A stretch of DNA of 64,000 nt from Oceanobacillus oncorhynchi (GCF_000821065.1 NZ_CDGG01000001.1:1984001-2048000), one strand, 5' to 3'. Positions 28,961-37,940 are shown, counted from the first letter of the stretch. Notes: generated by a model from the sequence alone, not told the origin. A program made the numbers and translations.

Positions 28961-29007
28961 ATAAGTATAAAAACATTGGCTAATTTGTTAGCTGATGTTA
29001 TACTTAT
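28961..29007. repeat. Long hairpin before the transketolase operator
   Basis: ATAAGTATAA pairs with TTATACTTAT, and inside it AACAT/ATGTT and GGCTAA/TTAGCT also pair. The right arm overlaps a TATAAT box at 29005-29010. It may serve as terminator for the genes upstream or be part of the promoter region. Confidence 0.5.
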
Positions 29008-29015
29008 AATCATAA

Positions 29016-29031
29016 GATTAAGCGCTTAACC
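29016..29031. promoter_or_regulatory. LacI-type operator before the transketolase genes
   Basis: GATTAAGCGCTTAACC, 6 bases after a TATAAT box and 25 bases before the transketolase start. It shows the transketolase and aldehyde dehydrogenase genes share regulation with iolD/iolB/iolE. Confidence 0.8.
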
Positions 29032-29056
29032 AAAAAGTTTATAGGAGGAATAGTAA

Positions 29057-29908
29057 ATGAGTACATTGCTTCAAGAAGAACAAAAAAATTTACTGATTAA
29101 CAAATCAAAAGAGGCTCGTAAGCAGCTTATTAAAGCGGTAAACCACGCTGGAGCTGGTCATATTGGCGGGCCAATGTCGGCAATGGATCTATTCATAAAC
29201 CTTTATTTCAATGAATTGAATGTATCTACAGAGGATCCAGACAATGATAATAGAGATCGATTTGTATTATCCAAAGGGCATTCAGCAATCGGATTATACG
29301 CCGCGTTAGCAGTTCGAGGATTTTTTCCAATCGAAGAATTGAAAACATTTGATTCACTTGATTCTCGACTGCAAGCACATCCGGATATGACCATCCTGCC
29401 TGGATTAGATATGTCTACTGGATCACTTGGCCAAGGGATATCTGCAGCTGTAGGAATGGCTCTTGGAGCAAAACTGCAGAATAAAGAGTTCCGTACTTAC
29501 TGCATCGTTGGTGATGGAGAATCTCAAGAAGGTCAGGTATGGGAAGCAGCAGATGTCGCTTCAAAATATAAGTTGGATAATCTTGTTGCCATTTTAGATA
29601 ATAATAAAATCCAACAATTCGGCTGGAATGCTGGCAACGGGAAGCGGGAAATACCTGCTGTCAATGCCCATGGACGCTGGGAAGCATTTGGCTGGCATGT
29701 CATTGATATAGACGGCCATAATCATGAAGAAATCACAAATGCACTTCATGAGGCAAAACAGGTTTCAGGAAAGCCAACTATCATTATTGCAAATACAGTG
29801 AAAGGAAAAGGTGTCTCCTTTATGGAGGATACCATTAAATGGCATTCCAGAGTACCGACAGATGAAGAACTAGAGCTAGGTCTTAAAGAATTGGAAGCGG
29901 GGGTATAA
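29057..29908 (+). CDS. Transketolase, N-terminal (cofactor) subunit
   Basis: A 283-residue subunit of a split transketolase. The ThDP/Mg motif runs from GDGESQEGQVWEAADVASK to LDNNKIQQFG (GDG, then NN); HAGAGHIGGPMSAMDLF is the N-terminal substrate/cofactor block. RBS AGGAGGAATAG. Its partner begins 4 bases downstream. Split transketolases often have specialised substrates, as SqwGH does in sulfoquinovose breakdown. Here it sits among iolD, iolB, iolE and an aldehyde dehydrogenase under the same operator; I infer that it cleaves DKG, moving its ketol unit to glyceraldehyde-3-P. Ordinary pentose-phosphate function cannot be excluded. Confidence 0.92.
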   Translation: MSTLLQEEQKNLLINKSKEARKQLIKAVNHAGAGHIGGPMSAMDLFINLYFNELNVSTEDPDNDNRDRFVLSKGHSAIGLYAALAVRGFFPIEELKTFDSLDSRLQAHPDMTILPGLDMSTGSLGQGISAAVGMALGAKLQNKEFRTYCIVGDGESQEGQVWEAADVASKYKLDNLVAILDNNKIQQFGWNAGNGKREIPAVNAHGRWEAFGWHVIDIDGHNHEEITNALHEAKQVSGKPTIIIANTVKGKGVSFMEDTIKWHSRVPTDEELELGLKELEAGV

Positions 29909-29912
29909 CAAC

Positions 29913-30869
29913 ATGAAGACAATTTTATCTGCTGAAAAACAAACAATGAGAGATGGACTAAGTAAAACAATGCTGCGGTTATCTCAAGAAGATGAGAATG
30001 TATATGTTTTGGACGGAGATTTAGGGACATCAACAAAGGCTGATGTTGTTGCAGACAATAATCCGGAGAAATTCCTGCAAATGGGGATTGCTGAACAAAA
30101 TATGATGAGCGCTGCAGCCGGTTTAGCGACAACAGGAATACAGCCATGGACATTTAGTTTTGCCGCATTTTTGTCTAAAAGATCTATTGATCAAATTCAA
30201 GTTCAAATCGCACAGCCAAAATTGGATGTAAAAATGATTGGCGGTTACAGTGGGTTGTTGACAGGATTGACCGGAAAAACACATCAATCTTTAGAAGATA
30301 TTGCTATTTTCCGCACATTAGCAAATATGGTTGTACTTGCTCCAGGAGATAGTAAAGAAGTAGAGAAAGTAATGGAGTTTGCACATCAATATGATGGACC
30401 AGTTTATATTCGTGTAGCAAGAGATGCGTATCCTATTCTTTTCGATGATGATTATACGTTTGAGCTCGGTAAAGCTATAACCCTTAAAGAAGGAACAGAT
30501 GCAACGATTATTTCTACTGGCACACAGACTAGCCGTTCTGTTGAAGCTGCAGAAAAATTAGAAGAAGAAGAAGGTATTTCTGTAGAAGTTCTTCATATGC
30601 CGTCAATTAAGCCATTAGATACGGAAGCAATTGTAAAGGCTGCTGAAAAAACGGGAGCCATTGTAACAGCAGAGGAACACAGTATTATTGGCGGATTAGG
30701 AAGTGCTGTAGCAGAGACATTGGTTGAAGAAAAGCCTGTACCGGTGGTTCGTGTAGGGGTGAAGGATCGGAATTCAGAATCTGGACCAAATGAAGCGATG
30801 TTAGATAAATACGAGATTTCTCCAAACCATGTTGTAGATGCAGTGAAACAAGTATTAAAGAAAAAATAA
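29913..30869 (+). CDS. Transketolase, C-terminal (pyrimidine-binding) subunit
   Basis: A 318-residue partner of the preceding gene. The glutamate that activates ThDP lies in QMGIAEQNMMSAAAGLA near residue 65; GDLGTSTK and FAAFLSKRSIDQIQ follow the family pattern; the C-terminal transketolase domain starts near residue 185. The 4-base gap to the N-terminal subunit implies coupled translation and a heteromeric enzyme. A hairpin follows at 30880-30917. Confidence 0.92.
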   Translation: MKTILSAEKQTMRDGLSKTMLRLSQEDENVYVLDGDLGTSTKADVVADNNPEKFLQMGIAEQNMMSAAAGLATTGIQPWTFSFAAFLSKRSIDQIQVQIAQPKLDVKMIGGYSGLLTGLTGKTHQSLEDIAIFRTLANMVVLAPGDSKEVEKVMEFAHQYDGPVYIRVARDAYPILFDDDYTFELGKAITLKEGTDATIISTGTQTSRSVEAAEKLEEEEGISVEVLHMPSIKPLDTEAIVKAAEKTGAIVTAEEHSIIGGLGSAVAETLVEEKPVPVVRVGVKDRNSESGPNEAMLDKYEISPNHVVDAVKQVLKKK

Positions 30870-30879
30870 TATAAAACAA

Positions 30880-30917
30880 ACATGTAGCAGAGAGTTTCCG
30901 TGCGCTCTGTTACATGT
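30880..30917 (+). terminator. Hairpin after the transketolase genes
   Basis: ACATGTAGCAGAG pairs with CTCTGTTACATGT. The following bases, TAGTTTATTT, are a weak T run, so it is a partial terminator or RNA-processing hairpin before the aldehyde dehydrogenase gene. Confidence 0.55.
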
Positions 30918-30988
30918 TAGTTTATTTGAATTCGTTTTCAATAAAATGAAGAAGGAAGGTTCACTTTAAGGAAATGGGAGTTGATAAG

Positions 30989-32416
30989 ATGCAAAGCAGC
31001 ATTTTAAAAGAAAAATTGTTTATTAATGGGGAATGGATCGAAACAGAAGGAACGCATCAGGTTTTTAATAAATATACGGGTGAATTATTTTCAGAAATTG
31101 CATTGGCAGATGAAAAAATTGTGGATCAGGTGATTAATGCAGCTGTTACAGCGCATAAGGAAATAAATTTCCCGGTAGAACAGCGCTATGAGGTTTTAAT
31201 GCGTGCAGCTGATTTATTAAAGCAAAATCAGACTGCATTGGCAGAAACAATTGCTATAGAAGGCGGTAAGCCGATTTCAGATGCAAATGTGGAAGTTACA
31301 AGATCCGTTTCGACATTGCAGGTTGCAGCGGAAGAAGCGAAGAAATTAACCGGTGAAATTATTCCAAATTACAATGCTCCGGGAAGGTTTTTATATACAG
31401 TGAAAAAACCAGTTGGCGTGGTTGCTGCAATAACTCCATTTAATTTCCCATTAAATCTTGTCGTTCATAAAGTAGGTCCTGCATTAGCTGCAGGCAATCC
31501 AATTATTATAAAACCTGCTTCAGATACTGCTACGACAACCGTGAAATTATGTGAATTACTAGAGGAGGCCGGCGTTCCAAAAGGTTATGTGCAATGCGTT
31601 GTCGGCAGCGGACGAACGGTTGGCGAGCAATTATTAAATGATGAACGAATTGTCCATTATACCTTTACCGGCTCTCCGGCTATTGGGAAACATATTCAAC
31701 AAACTATCGGATTGCGTAAAGCTACTTTAGAGTTGGGTTCAAACTCAGCAACCATTGTCCATCATGATACAGATGTGGAAAAAGCAGCAAAAAAAATTGC
31801 AAGAATGGCAAACGTAAATGCGGGTCAGGTTTGTATTTCTGTTCAACGGGTTTTTATCCATGATTCCATCAAAGAAGCCTTTTTAGATACTTTAGTAAGA
31901 GAAGTTGCTCAATTAAAAGTAGGAGACCCTTTAAATAAAGATACCAATGTCGGTCCAATGATCAGCGAAAAAGAAGCAAGGCGTATTGAGTCATGGATAG
32001 ATGAAGCAGTATCTGCAGGAGCTGTAGTTCTGACTGGTGGAAAGAGAGAAGGAAGCGTGGTTCAGCCTGCTGTTCTGACAAATGTTAAAAAAGGGATGAA
32101 AATCGTTGATGAAGAAGCCTTTGCTCCAATCGTTTCTGTTTCTTCGTACGATACGATAGAAGAAGCTGTTGCGTTAGTGAACGATTCGAAATACGGTTTG
32201 CAAGCAGGGATCTATACATCCGATTTAAAATTGTCTTACCAAATCCCTTATTTATTGGAGGTTGGCGGCGTTATTATCAATGATACATCAAGCTTTCGTG
32301 CGGACCAAATGCCTTATGGCGGTGTAAAAGAGAGCGGGAATGGAAAAGAAGGTCCTGCTTACGCTATTCAAGAATTGGTTGAGACGGTAACAGTGGTTGT
32401 GAATTTGGAAGAGTAA
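30989..32416 (+). CDS. NAD(P)-dependent aldehyde dehydrogenase
   Basis: A 475-residue aldehyde dehydrogenase. Key parts: ITPFNFPLNLVVHKVGPALAAGN (cofactor site), FTGSPAIG, ATLELGSNSATIV (general-base Glu), catalytic Cys in NAGQVCISVQRVF, and GGVKESGNGKEGP at the end. It is not the CoA-acylating IolA type (which has GERCMA at the active site); it resembles enzymes that oxidise short hydroxyaldehydes such as lactaldehyde or sulfolactaldehyde. ATG 30989 has GGGAG 8 bases upstream. Placed after the transketolase, it could oxidise 3-hydroxy-4-oxobutanoate to malate; that substrate is inferred. Confidence 0.88.
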   Translation: MQSSILKEKLFINGEWIETEGTHQVFNKYTGELFSEIALADEKIVDQVINAAVTAHKEINFPVEQRYEVLMRAADLLKQNQTALAETIAIEGGKPISDANVEVTRSVSTLQVAAEEAKKLTGEIIPNYNAPGRFLYTVKKPVGVVAAITPFNFPLNLVVHKVGPALAAGNPIIIKPASDTATTTVKLCELLEEAGVPKGYVQCVVGSGRTVGEQLLNDERIVHYTFTGSPAIGKHIQQTIGLRKATLELGSNSATIVHHDTDVEKAAKKIARMANVNAGQVCISVQRVFIHDSIKEAFLDTLVREVAQLKVGDPLNKDTNVGPMISEKEARRIESWIDEAVSAGAVVLTGGKREGSVVQPAVLTNVKKGMKIVDEEAFAPIVSVSSYDTIEEAVALVNDSKYGLQAGIYTSDLKLSYQIPYLLEVGGVIINDTSSFRADQMPYGGVKESGNGKEGPAYAIQELVETVTVVVNLEE

Positions 32417-32436
32417 TAAATAGCTTTAGAGAAAAG

Positions 32437-32490
32437 ATCTCTTTGGTTAATTGGCTGAAAACGCAGTGTAATGAAATCAAAGAGATTTTT
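32437..32490 (+). terminator. Probable terminator after the aldehyde dehydrogenase
   Basis: GATCTCTTTGGTT pairs with AATCAAAGAGATT across a long loop, followed by TTTTCCC. Confidence 0.5.
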
Positions 32491-32520
32491 CCCGGCTAAA
32501 ATAAAAGGGGGAATCATAGG

Positions 32521-33549
32521 GTGAGCAGTAATGACATAACGGTCGGTGTTATTGGAGCGGGAAGAATTGGTCAATTGCACGTAAACAATTTAAAGCATTT
32601 TACAGGTATACACGTGAAGACAATCTCTGATGTTTTCACAGAACATTTAGGTGATTGGTTTGAAACAACTGGAGCAGAATACCTTACTAAGAACTATCAG
32701 GACATATCAAATGATACAGAAATAGATGCCATACTAATTTGTTCTCCAACGGATACCCATGCCGCTATTATTAAAGACGCTGCCAAAGCAGGGAAGCATA
32801 TTTTTTGTGAAAAACCAATTAGTTTTTCAGATGCAGAATCTTTAGAAGCTTATGAAGCGGTTAAACAAGCTAATGTGAAATTTCAAATTGGCTTTAATAG
32901 AAGGTATGACCAAAACTTTGATAAGGTCAAAAGATTAGTAGAGGCTAAAGAAATTGGAGATTTACACATCCTAAAAATTACATCAAGAGATCCAGCTCCG
33001 CCCACCTTGGATTATGTATCAAAATCTGGCGGTTTATTTGCTGATATGACTATCCATGATTTTGATATGGCTCGATTTATTTCAGGGTCAGAAGTCGTTG
33101 AAGTTTTTTCTCAAGGAACAGCCTTAGTGAACCCGGAGATTAAAGAATTGGACGATATTGATACAGCAATTACTTCTTTAAAGTTTGCTAATGGTGCGAT
33201 GGGGGTTATTGATAATAGCCGTCAAGCTGTCTATGGTTATGATCAGCGTCTTGAAGCATTTGGAACAAAGGGGTTTGTAAATGTAAATAATGAAACAAAA
33301 ACGAGAGTAGAAGTTCAATCCGCGGTCGGTATAAATCAAGATAACCCACTGCACTTTTTCCTTGAGAGGTATAATGATGCTTATATTCAAGAAATCGCTG
33401 AGTTTTTTGCTGCTATCAAAAATGATGAAAAAATTTCGTGTACATTTAAAGATGGTATTATGGCTCAACGAATTGCTGAAGCAGCAAAAGAATCCTTAGA
33501 TTTAGGAAAACCGGTAAAAGTGAAACAATTGGATAAAGTAAAATTGTAG
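32521..33549 (+). CDS. Inositol 2-dehydrogenase-like (Gfo/Idh/MocA)
   Basis: A 342-residue NAD-dependent dehydrogenase, GTG start after AAAAGGGGGAATC. Motifs: GVIGAGRIGQLHVNNL, CEKPISFSDAES (catalytic lysine), IGFNRRYDQNF, FADMTIHDFDMARFISG and DNSRQAVYGYDQRLEAFG. It is close to the dehydrogenase at 49308-50318 (CEKPISFD, DNSRQAVYGYDQRIEVFG), so one copy serves each inositol cluster. Probably a myo- or scyllo-inositol dehydrogenase. Confidence 0.87.
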   Translation: MSSNDITVGVIGAGRIGQLHVNNLKHFTGIHVKTISDVFTEHLGDWFETTGAEYLTKNYQDISNDTEIDAILICSPTDTHAAIIKDAAKAGKHIFCEKPISFSDAESLEAYEAVKQANVKFQIGFNRRYDQNFDKVKRLVEAKEIGDLHILKITSRDPAPPTLDYVSKSGGLFADMTIHDFDMARFISGSEVVEVFSQGTALVNPEIKELDDIDTAITSLKFANGAMGVIDNSRQAVYGYDQRLEAFGTKGFVNVNNETKTRVEVQSAVGINQDNPLHFFLERYNDAYIQEIAEFFAAIKNDEKISCTFKDGIMAQRIAEAAKESLDLGKPVKVKQLDKVKL

Positions 33550-33581
33550 AATCTATTAGGTAATCCTTTGGAGGGAAAGTA

Positions 33582-34571
33582 ATGAAAAAAATAAACTGGG
33601 GTATTCTAGGTGCTGCGAATATAGCATATGAACAGGTCGTTCCCGCTATCAGAAGATCAGAGAGAGCCTTTGTTTCTGCAGTAGCATCAAGAACAAAAGA
33701 AAAAGCAGAACGATTCAATACACCTGAAATCTATGATACGTATGAAGAAATGTTAAATGATGATTCCATTGATGCTGTTTACATTCCATTGCCAAATGCG
33801 TTGCATAAGGAGTGGGCTGTGAAAGCTTTAAACGCGGAGAAACATGTTTTGTTAGAAAAACCGGCAGCGCTTACAGCTGAGGAAATGGTAGAGATAAAAG
33901 CAGCTGCCGACGAAAATAATGTTATTTTTATAGAAGCATTTATGTATCAATATCATCAACAGCACCAAAGAGTGAAAGAACTACTAGATTCAAAAATAAT
34001 AGGTGAATTCCGTCATTTAAAAGCACATTTTTCCTGGATGCTTCATCATGAAAATGATATTAGGCTTAACCGAGAACTTGGAGGCGGTGCCATGTGGGAT
34101 GTCGGTTGCTATGGTGTTCATGCTGTTACACAAATTTTTGGAATGAAGCCAATAAAAGTGTCGATGAGTGGAAATATTCATCCTGATTATCATGTGGATT
34201 TAACATCTACAACGGTCTTTATTGATGAACAGCATCGAACGGCAGAAGTATCTGCTTCAATGGAATTACCATTTATAGATCGATATGAAGCTATCGGTCC
34301 TAAAGGATCTCTATTGGTTGAATCCGCATTTCGTCCAGATGTATCTGCTGATCAAAGAGGTAAAGTGATTGTGAAAGATATCGATGGAAATATCATTTTA
34401 TTGGAAACCTTTCAATCGGATCAATATTTGAATCAGATAGAGCACTTCCAGGATTGTATTATAGAAGGTAAGAAACCGATCTATGATGCAGAGGATTCCA
34501 TTGAGATTACACGTTATATAGAAAGAAGTTATCAATCTTTATATAACGATTCAGTATTAAAAAATATTTAA
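33582..34571 (+). CDS. Gfo/Idh/MocA dehydrogenase of the xylose/dihydrodiol-dehydrogenase type
   Basis: A 329-residue NAD(P)-dependent oxidoreductase. It starts KKINWGILGAANIA; catalytic-lysine motif LEKPAALTAEEMVE; then FIEAFMYQYHQQHQRVKELL and GGGAMWDVGCYGVHA. This pattern is that of D-xylose/dimeric dihydrodiol dehydrogenases rather than IolG. RBS GGAGGGAAAG, 32 bases after the previous gene, so co-transcribed. It may act on an aldose or a methylated or epimeric inositol. Last gene before the IS1182-like element. Confidence 0.85.
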   Translation: MKKINWGILGAANIAYEQVVPAIRRSERAFVSAVASRTKEKAERFNTPEIYDTYEEMLNDDSIDAVYIPLPNALHKEWAVKALNAEKHVLLEKPAALTAEEMVEIKAAADENNVIFIEAFMYQYHQQHQRVKELLDSKIIGEFRHLKAHFSWMLHHENDIRLNRELGGGAMWDVGCYGVHAVTQIFGMKPIKVSMSGNIHPDYHVDLTSTTVFIDEQHRTAEVSASMELPFIDRYEAIGPKGSLLVESAFRPDVSADQRGKVIVKDIDGNIILLETFQSDQYLNQIEHFQDCIIEGKKPIYDAEDSIEITRYIERSYQSLYNDSVLKNI

Positions 34572-34644
34572 AGTTAGTGTAGCGATGTGGATTTCACTAA
34601 ATATTTTCTTGTTTTAACACTTGAATGAATTTCATAATTGCTCT

Positions 34645-34694
34645 TTTTAAAAATACAAAGACGAACCGAATTTTCGAAGGTGTATTTTTAAAAA
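34645..34694 (-). terminator. Terminator-like inverted repeat at the transposase 3' end
   Basis: TTTTTAAAAATACA pairs with TGTATTTTTAAAAA around a partly self-complementary loop, overlapping the transposase stop. It probably ends transcription from both sides. Confidence 0.55.
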
Positions 34695-36061
34695 CAAAAA
34701 TTATGCGCTTGTTGTTGCTGAATAAGCTCTGCTTGGATGCGATCAGCAGCTAATTTGGAAGCATTATAAATCAAAGCGACCATGTCAAAATGAACTTTTG
34801 CACGCTTTCCAGTGCGATAACGAACATTGTTTAGCTGATAGAACTCTTTCAGATAAGCATTAACACGTTCTACTGCTGTCCGTTGTTTGAAAATATTTTT
34901 CCAAGCTTTTGATCCTCGTGCTGGTGCGGTATACCTTCTTAAATCGGTAGTTATCTTGATTTTATACACTTTTTGACAGATACCTTCATTCGCAAGGGGA
35001 CAGTCGCTGCATTCCTTTGGTCTGGTATATTTCAATGTTTCGTATTTTGGATCAAAGCTGTCATATTTATAGGAATGTTCTCGCAAACAGGTTGGGGCAA
35101 AATCCTTATCAAACCCGATCATTTCGCCTTCATTGCGCTTATTATAGGCAATGACAGACTGTTGACACATGCGATGAATCTGTTCATAAATCGGTTCAAA
35201 ATCATAACCCGCATCCAATGTCTGGTAAGAAGCAGACGTAAGCGGAAGTCGTTGATCCATTCCCTTCAATAGGGCAATAGCGGCTTTCCCATCATTTAAG
35301 CTGCCAGAAGAAAACAAGGATTGCAGAATATATTGGCTGGATGCACCAACTGCGAGGTGGGCTTTATAGCCAAACCAGTATTCATTTTTACCATCTGCAT
35401 TCTTTTTCACACCCCATTTGGGGGCTATTGGCACTTCTGCACGCAAGATGTCTAACGGAACGTCTAACTGTGCTTCGATTTTCTTTTCATACAATGGCAG
35501 GTTTGCTTCCTTTTCCGCTTGGTCTTTAAGGTACTGTTCGCGTTCTTCTTTGGATTTGCGTCCGCGCTTTTTTGGCGTAGTTTCTGATTTTTCTTCTTTT
35601 TTGGCAGGTGCCTTATCTCGTGCTTCAAAATGGGTTGCATCAATGGCAATGACTTCATCGACAATAAACCCTTCGGTGACGGCTGCCAGCGTTACGCTTT
35701 CGAAGGATTTTTCTAAAATATCTGATTCACTCAATTTCGTTACCAAGCGGGAATAAGCAGCTTCTGATGGTGTAGAATCGGAAACAAGAAATCCGCAGTT
35801 CATTTTAAAGATAAAGTCATCATTTAGACGCTTGATTAAGTCTTTGATGGTTGGGATACGCTCGATGTAGCGAATAAAAAAGGAAATAATCATCCCTGCA
35901 TAATTTAGCTCAACAGGCGCTCCAAGCCGGGATTGCTTATTAATCGCATGATAAATACGATCCAGATCAATCGCTGAAATAATCGCTTCATATTTTTGGG
36001 TAGGTTCCATGTCATATAATTCTTGGATGCCAAATAGACTCGGTTGTCGTATAATGGTCAT
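34688..36061 (-). CDS. IS1182-family transposase
   Basis: A 457-residue transposase of the IS5/IS1182 superfamily. N-terminal domain with PSLFGIQELYD and the AAYSRLV block; catalytic segments IDATHFEAR (first Asp), TLDAGYDFEPIYEQI (second Asp) and the C-terminal RTAVERVNAYLKEF (Glu). A charged stretch rich in KKEEKSETTPKKRGRKSK sits between the first and second motifs. The ATG at 36061 follows CTGGAGGAG; a longer ORF to 36115 lacks a site. Full length, so potentially active. Confidence 0.93.
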   Translation of the reverse strand: MTIIRQPSLFGIQELYDMEPTQKYEAIISAIDLDRIYHAINKQSRLGAPVELNYAGMIISFFIRYIERIPTIKDLIKRLNDDFIFKMNCGFLVSDSTPSEAAYSRLVTKLSESDILEKSFESVTLAAVTEGFIVDEVIAIDATHFEARDKAPAKKEEKSETTPKKRGRKSKEEREQYLKDQAEKEANLPLYEKKIEAQLDVPLDILRAEVPIAPKWGVKKNADGKNEYWFGYKAHLAVGASSQYILQSLFSSGSLNDGKAAIALLKGMDQRLPLTSASYQTLDAGYDFEPIYEQIHRMCQQSVIAYNKRNEGEMIGFDKDFAPTCLREHSYKYDSFDPKYETLKYTRPKECSDCPLANEGICQKVYKIKITTDLRRYTAPARGSKAWKNIFKQRTAVERVNAYLKEFYQLNNVRYRTGKRAKVHFDMVALIYNASKLAADRIQAELIQQQQAHNFCF

Positions 36062-36229
36062 AAGAAGTACTCCTCCAGTCTTTTTATGGTTTTCTGGGTA
36101 ACTACCATTACACAAGATTTGGGGAGGTACTTCTTTTTTTATGTTTCAAAAAGCTTGGGACACAAGGGCTTTGAATTATGAAATTCACTCACCTAGATAA
36201 TAATTTAAGTGCATGAAGGAGAGGTTTTT

Positions 36230-37822
36230 TTGAATTTGTTTAGCATTATCAGCTTTATATTAGTATTAGTATTCATATACATCTATGCATTTTTTCGAAC
36301 CAGAAGTATAGATAAAAAAAGTTCTGAAGGTTACTTTTTGGGAGGAAGATCGCTTGTCGGTGCAACGGTTGGTATGACGATTATTATGACTAACCTCTCG
36401 ACAGAGCAGCTAGTGGGACAAAATGGTCAAAGTTATGTGGCAGGCATGGAAGTAATGGCATGGGAAGTGACCTCTTCTGTTGCTATTGTTTTGCTGGCAT
36501 GGGTCTTTTTGCCGAAATATTTTAAATATGGTGTAAATACGATATCTGATTTTATTGAAATACGATACGATACGTTTACTAAAAGAATTGTTTCGATTCT
36601 CTTTATATTTACTTATATAGTCAGCTTTATGCCTGTTGTTTTATATTCAGGGGCGCTGATATTTAATGATTTATTCGGACTTGACCAATACTTGGGTATT
36701 AGTAGAACAACAGCTGTTGTTATTATTTCTACGATTATTGGTTTGGTTGGAGTTATCTATTTATTTGTCGGCGGGCTTTCCCTTATTGCGCATAGTGATT
36801 CAATCTATGCTGTTGGTCTGCTTCTCGGGGGAATGACCATTACGGTGTTAGGTCTGATTGCACTTGGAGAGAATAGCTTTTTCACTGGGTTAGATAAGCT
36901 TTTAGCGAACACGCCTGAAAAATTAAACGCCTGGGGAGCGGTAGATTCAGCAATGGTGCCTTGGCCAACATTATTTTTAGGAATGTTTTTTAATAACTTA
37001 TACTTCTGGTGTACAAACCAAATGATTGTTCAAAAAGCATTAGCAGCGAAAAACTTAAAAGAAGCACAAAAAGGTGCCATATTTGTTGGATTCTTTAAAA
37101 TTTCAGGCTTGTTCTTCTTAGTTCTGCCTGGTGTTATCGCCTATAATATATTTGGCGATGGAATTCAAATGGATCTTGCCTATCCTGCATTAGTAGCTGA
37201 AGTATTACCCAATTGGGCTGCTGGACTATTTGGGGCGGTTGTATTTGGAGCAATTATGAGTTCTTTTGTCGGGGCTTTAAGTGCTACAGTGACTTTATTT
37301 AGTCTTGATTTTTATAAGCCTGTCATAAATAAGCAGGCTACAAATAGACAGATTGCTCTCGTAGGGAGAGTGTTAACCATCATTATTGGTATCATAGTAA
37401 TTGTTATCGCGCCATTTATCTCTCTCTTTCCGCAAGGATTGTTTGCTGTACTTCAAGAGTTTAATGGTCTATATAGTATGCCGCTCTTAGCTATTATCGT
37501 AGTCGGCTTCTATTCTAAAAAGACATCTGCTCTTGGCGCAAAAATAGCATTTATATTCCACATAGTGGTATATGCTTTGTCTAAAGTGGTAATCCCAGAT
37601 ATCCATTATCTATATGTTTGGAGTGTACTATTTTTGGCAGATTTAGCTATTATATATTTCTATAGCCAAAAGAGGCCGGAAAAAGACGATTTCCAATTTG
37701 AAAAATATCAAAGCAAGGTGGATATTACTCCGTGGAAGCATGTCAGATGGACTGGCATTGTCATTTTGGTGATTGTAGTAGCTTCTTATGTAGTCTTTTC
37801 TCCACTTGTCTTGGCTAAATAA
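36230..37822 (+). CDS. Sodium:solute symporter (SSS family)
   Basis: A 530-residue, 13-14 helix sodium symporter of the SGLT type. Blocks: GYFLGGRSLVGATVGMTI with MTNLSTEQLVGQNGQ in the first helices, GVNTISDFIEIRYD, VGVIYLFVGGLSLIAHSD, and LYFWCTNQMIVQKALAAKN, a hallmark of sugar/inositol SSS transporters. The TTG at 36230 follows AAGGAGAGG. It stands downstream of the second inositol cluster, separated from it by the IS1182 element, and is a good candidate importer for the cluster's inositol. Confidence 0.9.
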   Translation: MNLFSIISFILVLVFIYIYAFFRTRSIDKKSSEGYFLGGRSLVGATVGMTIIMTNLSTEQLVGQNGQSYVAGMEVMAWEVTSSVAIVLLAWVFLPKYFKYGVNTISDFIEIRYDTFTKRIVSILFIFTYIVSFMPVVLYSGALIFNDLFGLDQYLGISRTTAVVIISTIIGLVGVIYLFVGGLSLIAHSDSIYAVGLLLGGMTITVLGLIALGENSFFTGLDKLLANTPEKLNAWGAVDSAMVPWPTLFLGMFFNNLYFWCTNQMIVQKALAAKNLKEAQKGAIFVGFFKISGLFFLVLPGVIAYNIFGDGIQMDLAYPALVAEVLPNWAAGLFGAVVFGAIMSSFVGALSATVTLFSLDFYKPVINKQATNRQIALVGRVLTIIIGIIVIVIAPFISLFPQGLFAVLQEFNGLYSMPLLAIIVVGFYSKKTSALGAKIAFIFHIVVYALSKVVIPDIHYLYVWSVLFLADLAIIYFYSQKRPEKDDFQFEKYQSKVDITPWKHVRWTGIVILVIVVASYVVFSPLVLAK

Positions 37823-37887
37823 TGTTAGCAAAGTAATTCAATAAGAGTAATTATATAGATTAAAAAACAAGAAGATTTAAAATAGTC

Positions 37888-37916
37888 TTGACTTTATATG
37901 CATACTTAGCTAAAAT
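37888..37916 (+). promoter_or_regulatory. Sigma-A promoter of the ABC transporter operon
   Basis: TTGACT, 17-base spacer, TAAAAT. The first operator begins 8 bases downstream. Confidence 0.75.
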
Positions 37917-37924
37917 AGTTTTAT

Positions 37925-37940
37925 GATTAAGCGCTTAATT
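37925..37940. promoter_or_regulatory. LacI-type operator O1 of the ABC transporter operon
   Basis: GATTAAGCGCTTAATT, palindromic, at the expected transcription start. Confidence 0.8.

Larger units (their letters stand above)
34626..36187 (-). mobile_element. IS1182-like insertion sequence
   Basis: An intact transposase gene is bracketed by a 14-bp perfect inverted repeat, TGAATTTCATAATT at 34626-34639 and its complement at 36174-36187. No obvious target duplication is present. It lies between the second inositol cluster and the symporter gene and is oriented against both. Exact ends are inferred from the repeat only. Confidence 0.75.

Noticed and set aside
30880..30917. A strong terminator that would put the aldehyde dehydrogenase in another operon
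   Set aside because: The stem is good but the T run is poor and no promoter or operator follows before 30989, so readthrough is likely.
29057..32416. A sulfoquinovose (sulfo-transketolase) pathway
   Set aside because: A split transketolase followed by an aldehyde dehydrogenase recalls that pathway, but there is no sulfoquinovosidase or sulfosugar exporter, and the genes are linked to iolD/iolB/iolE instead.
34973..35756. Overlapping plus-strand ORFs
   Set aside because: They are antisense shadows of the IS1182 transposase.
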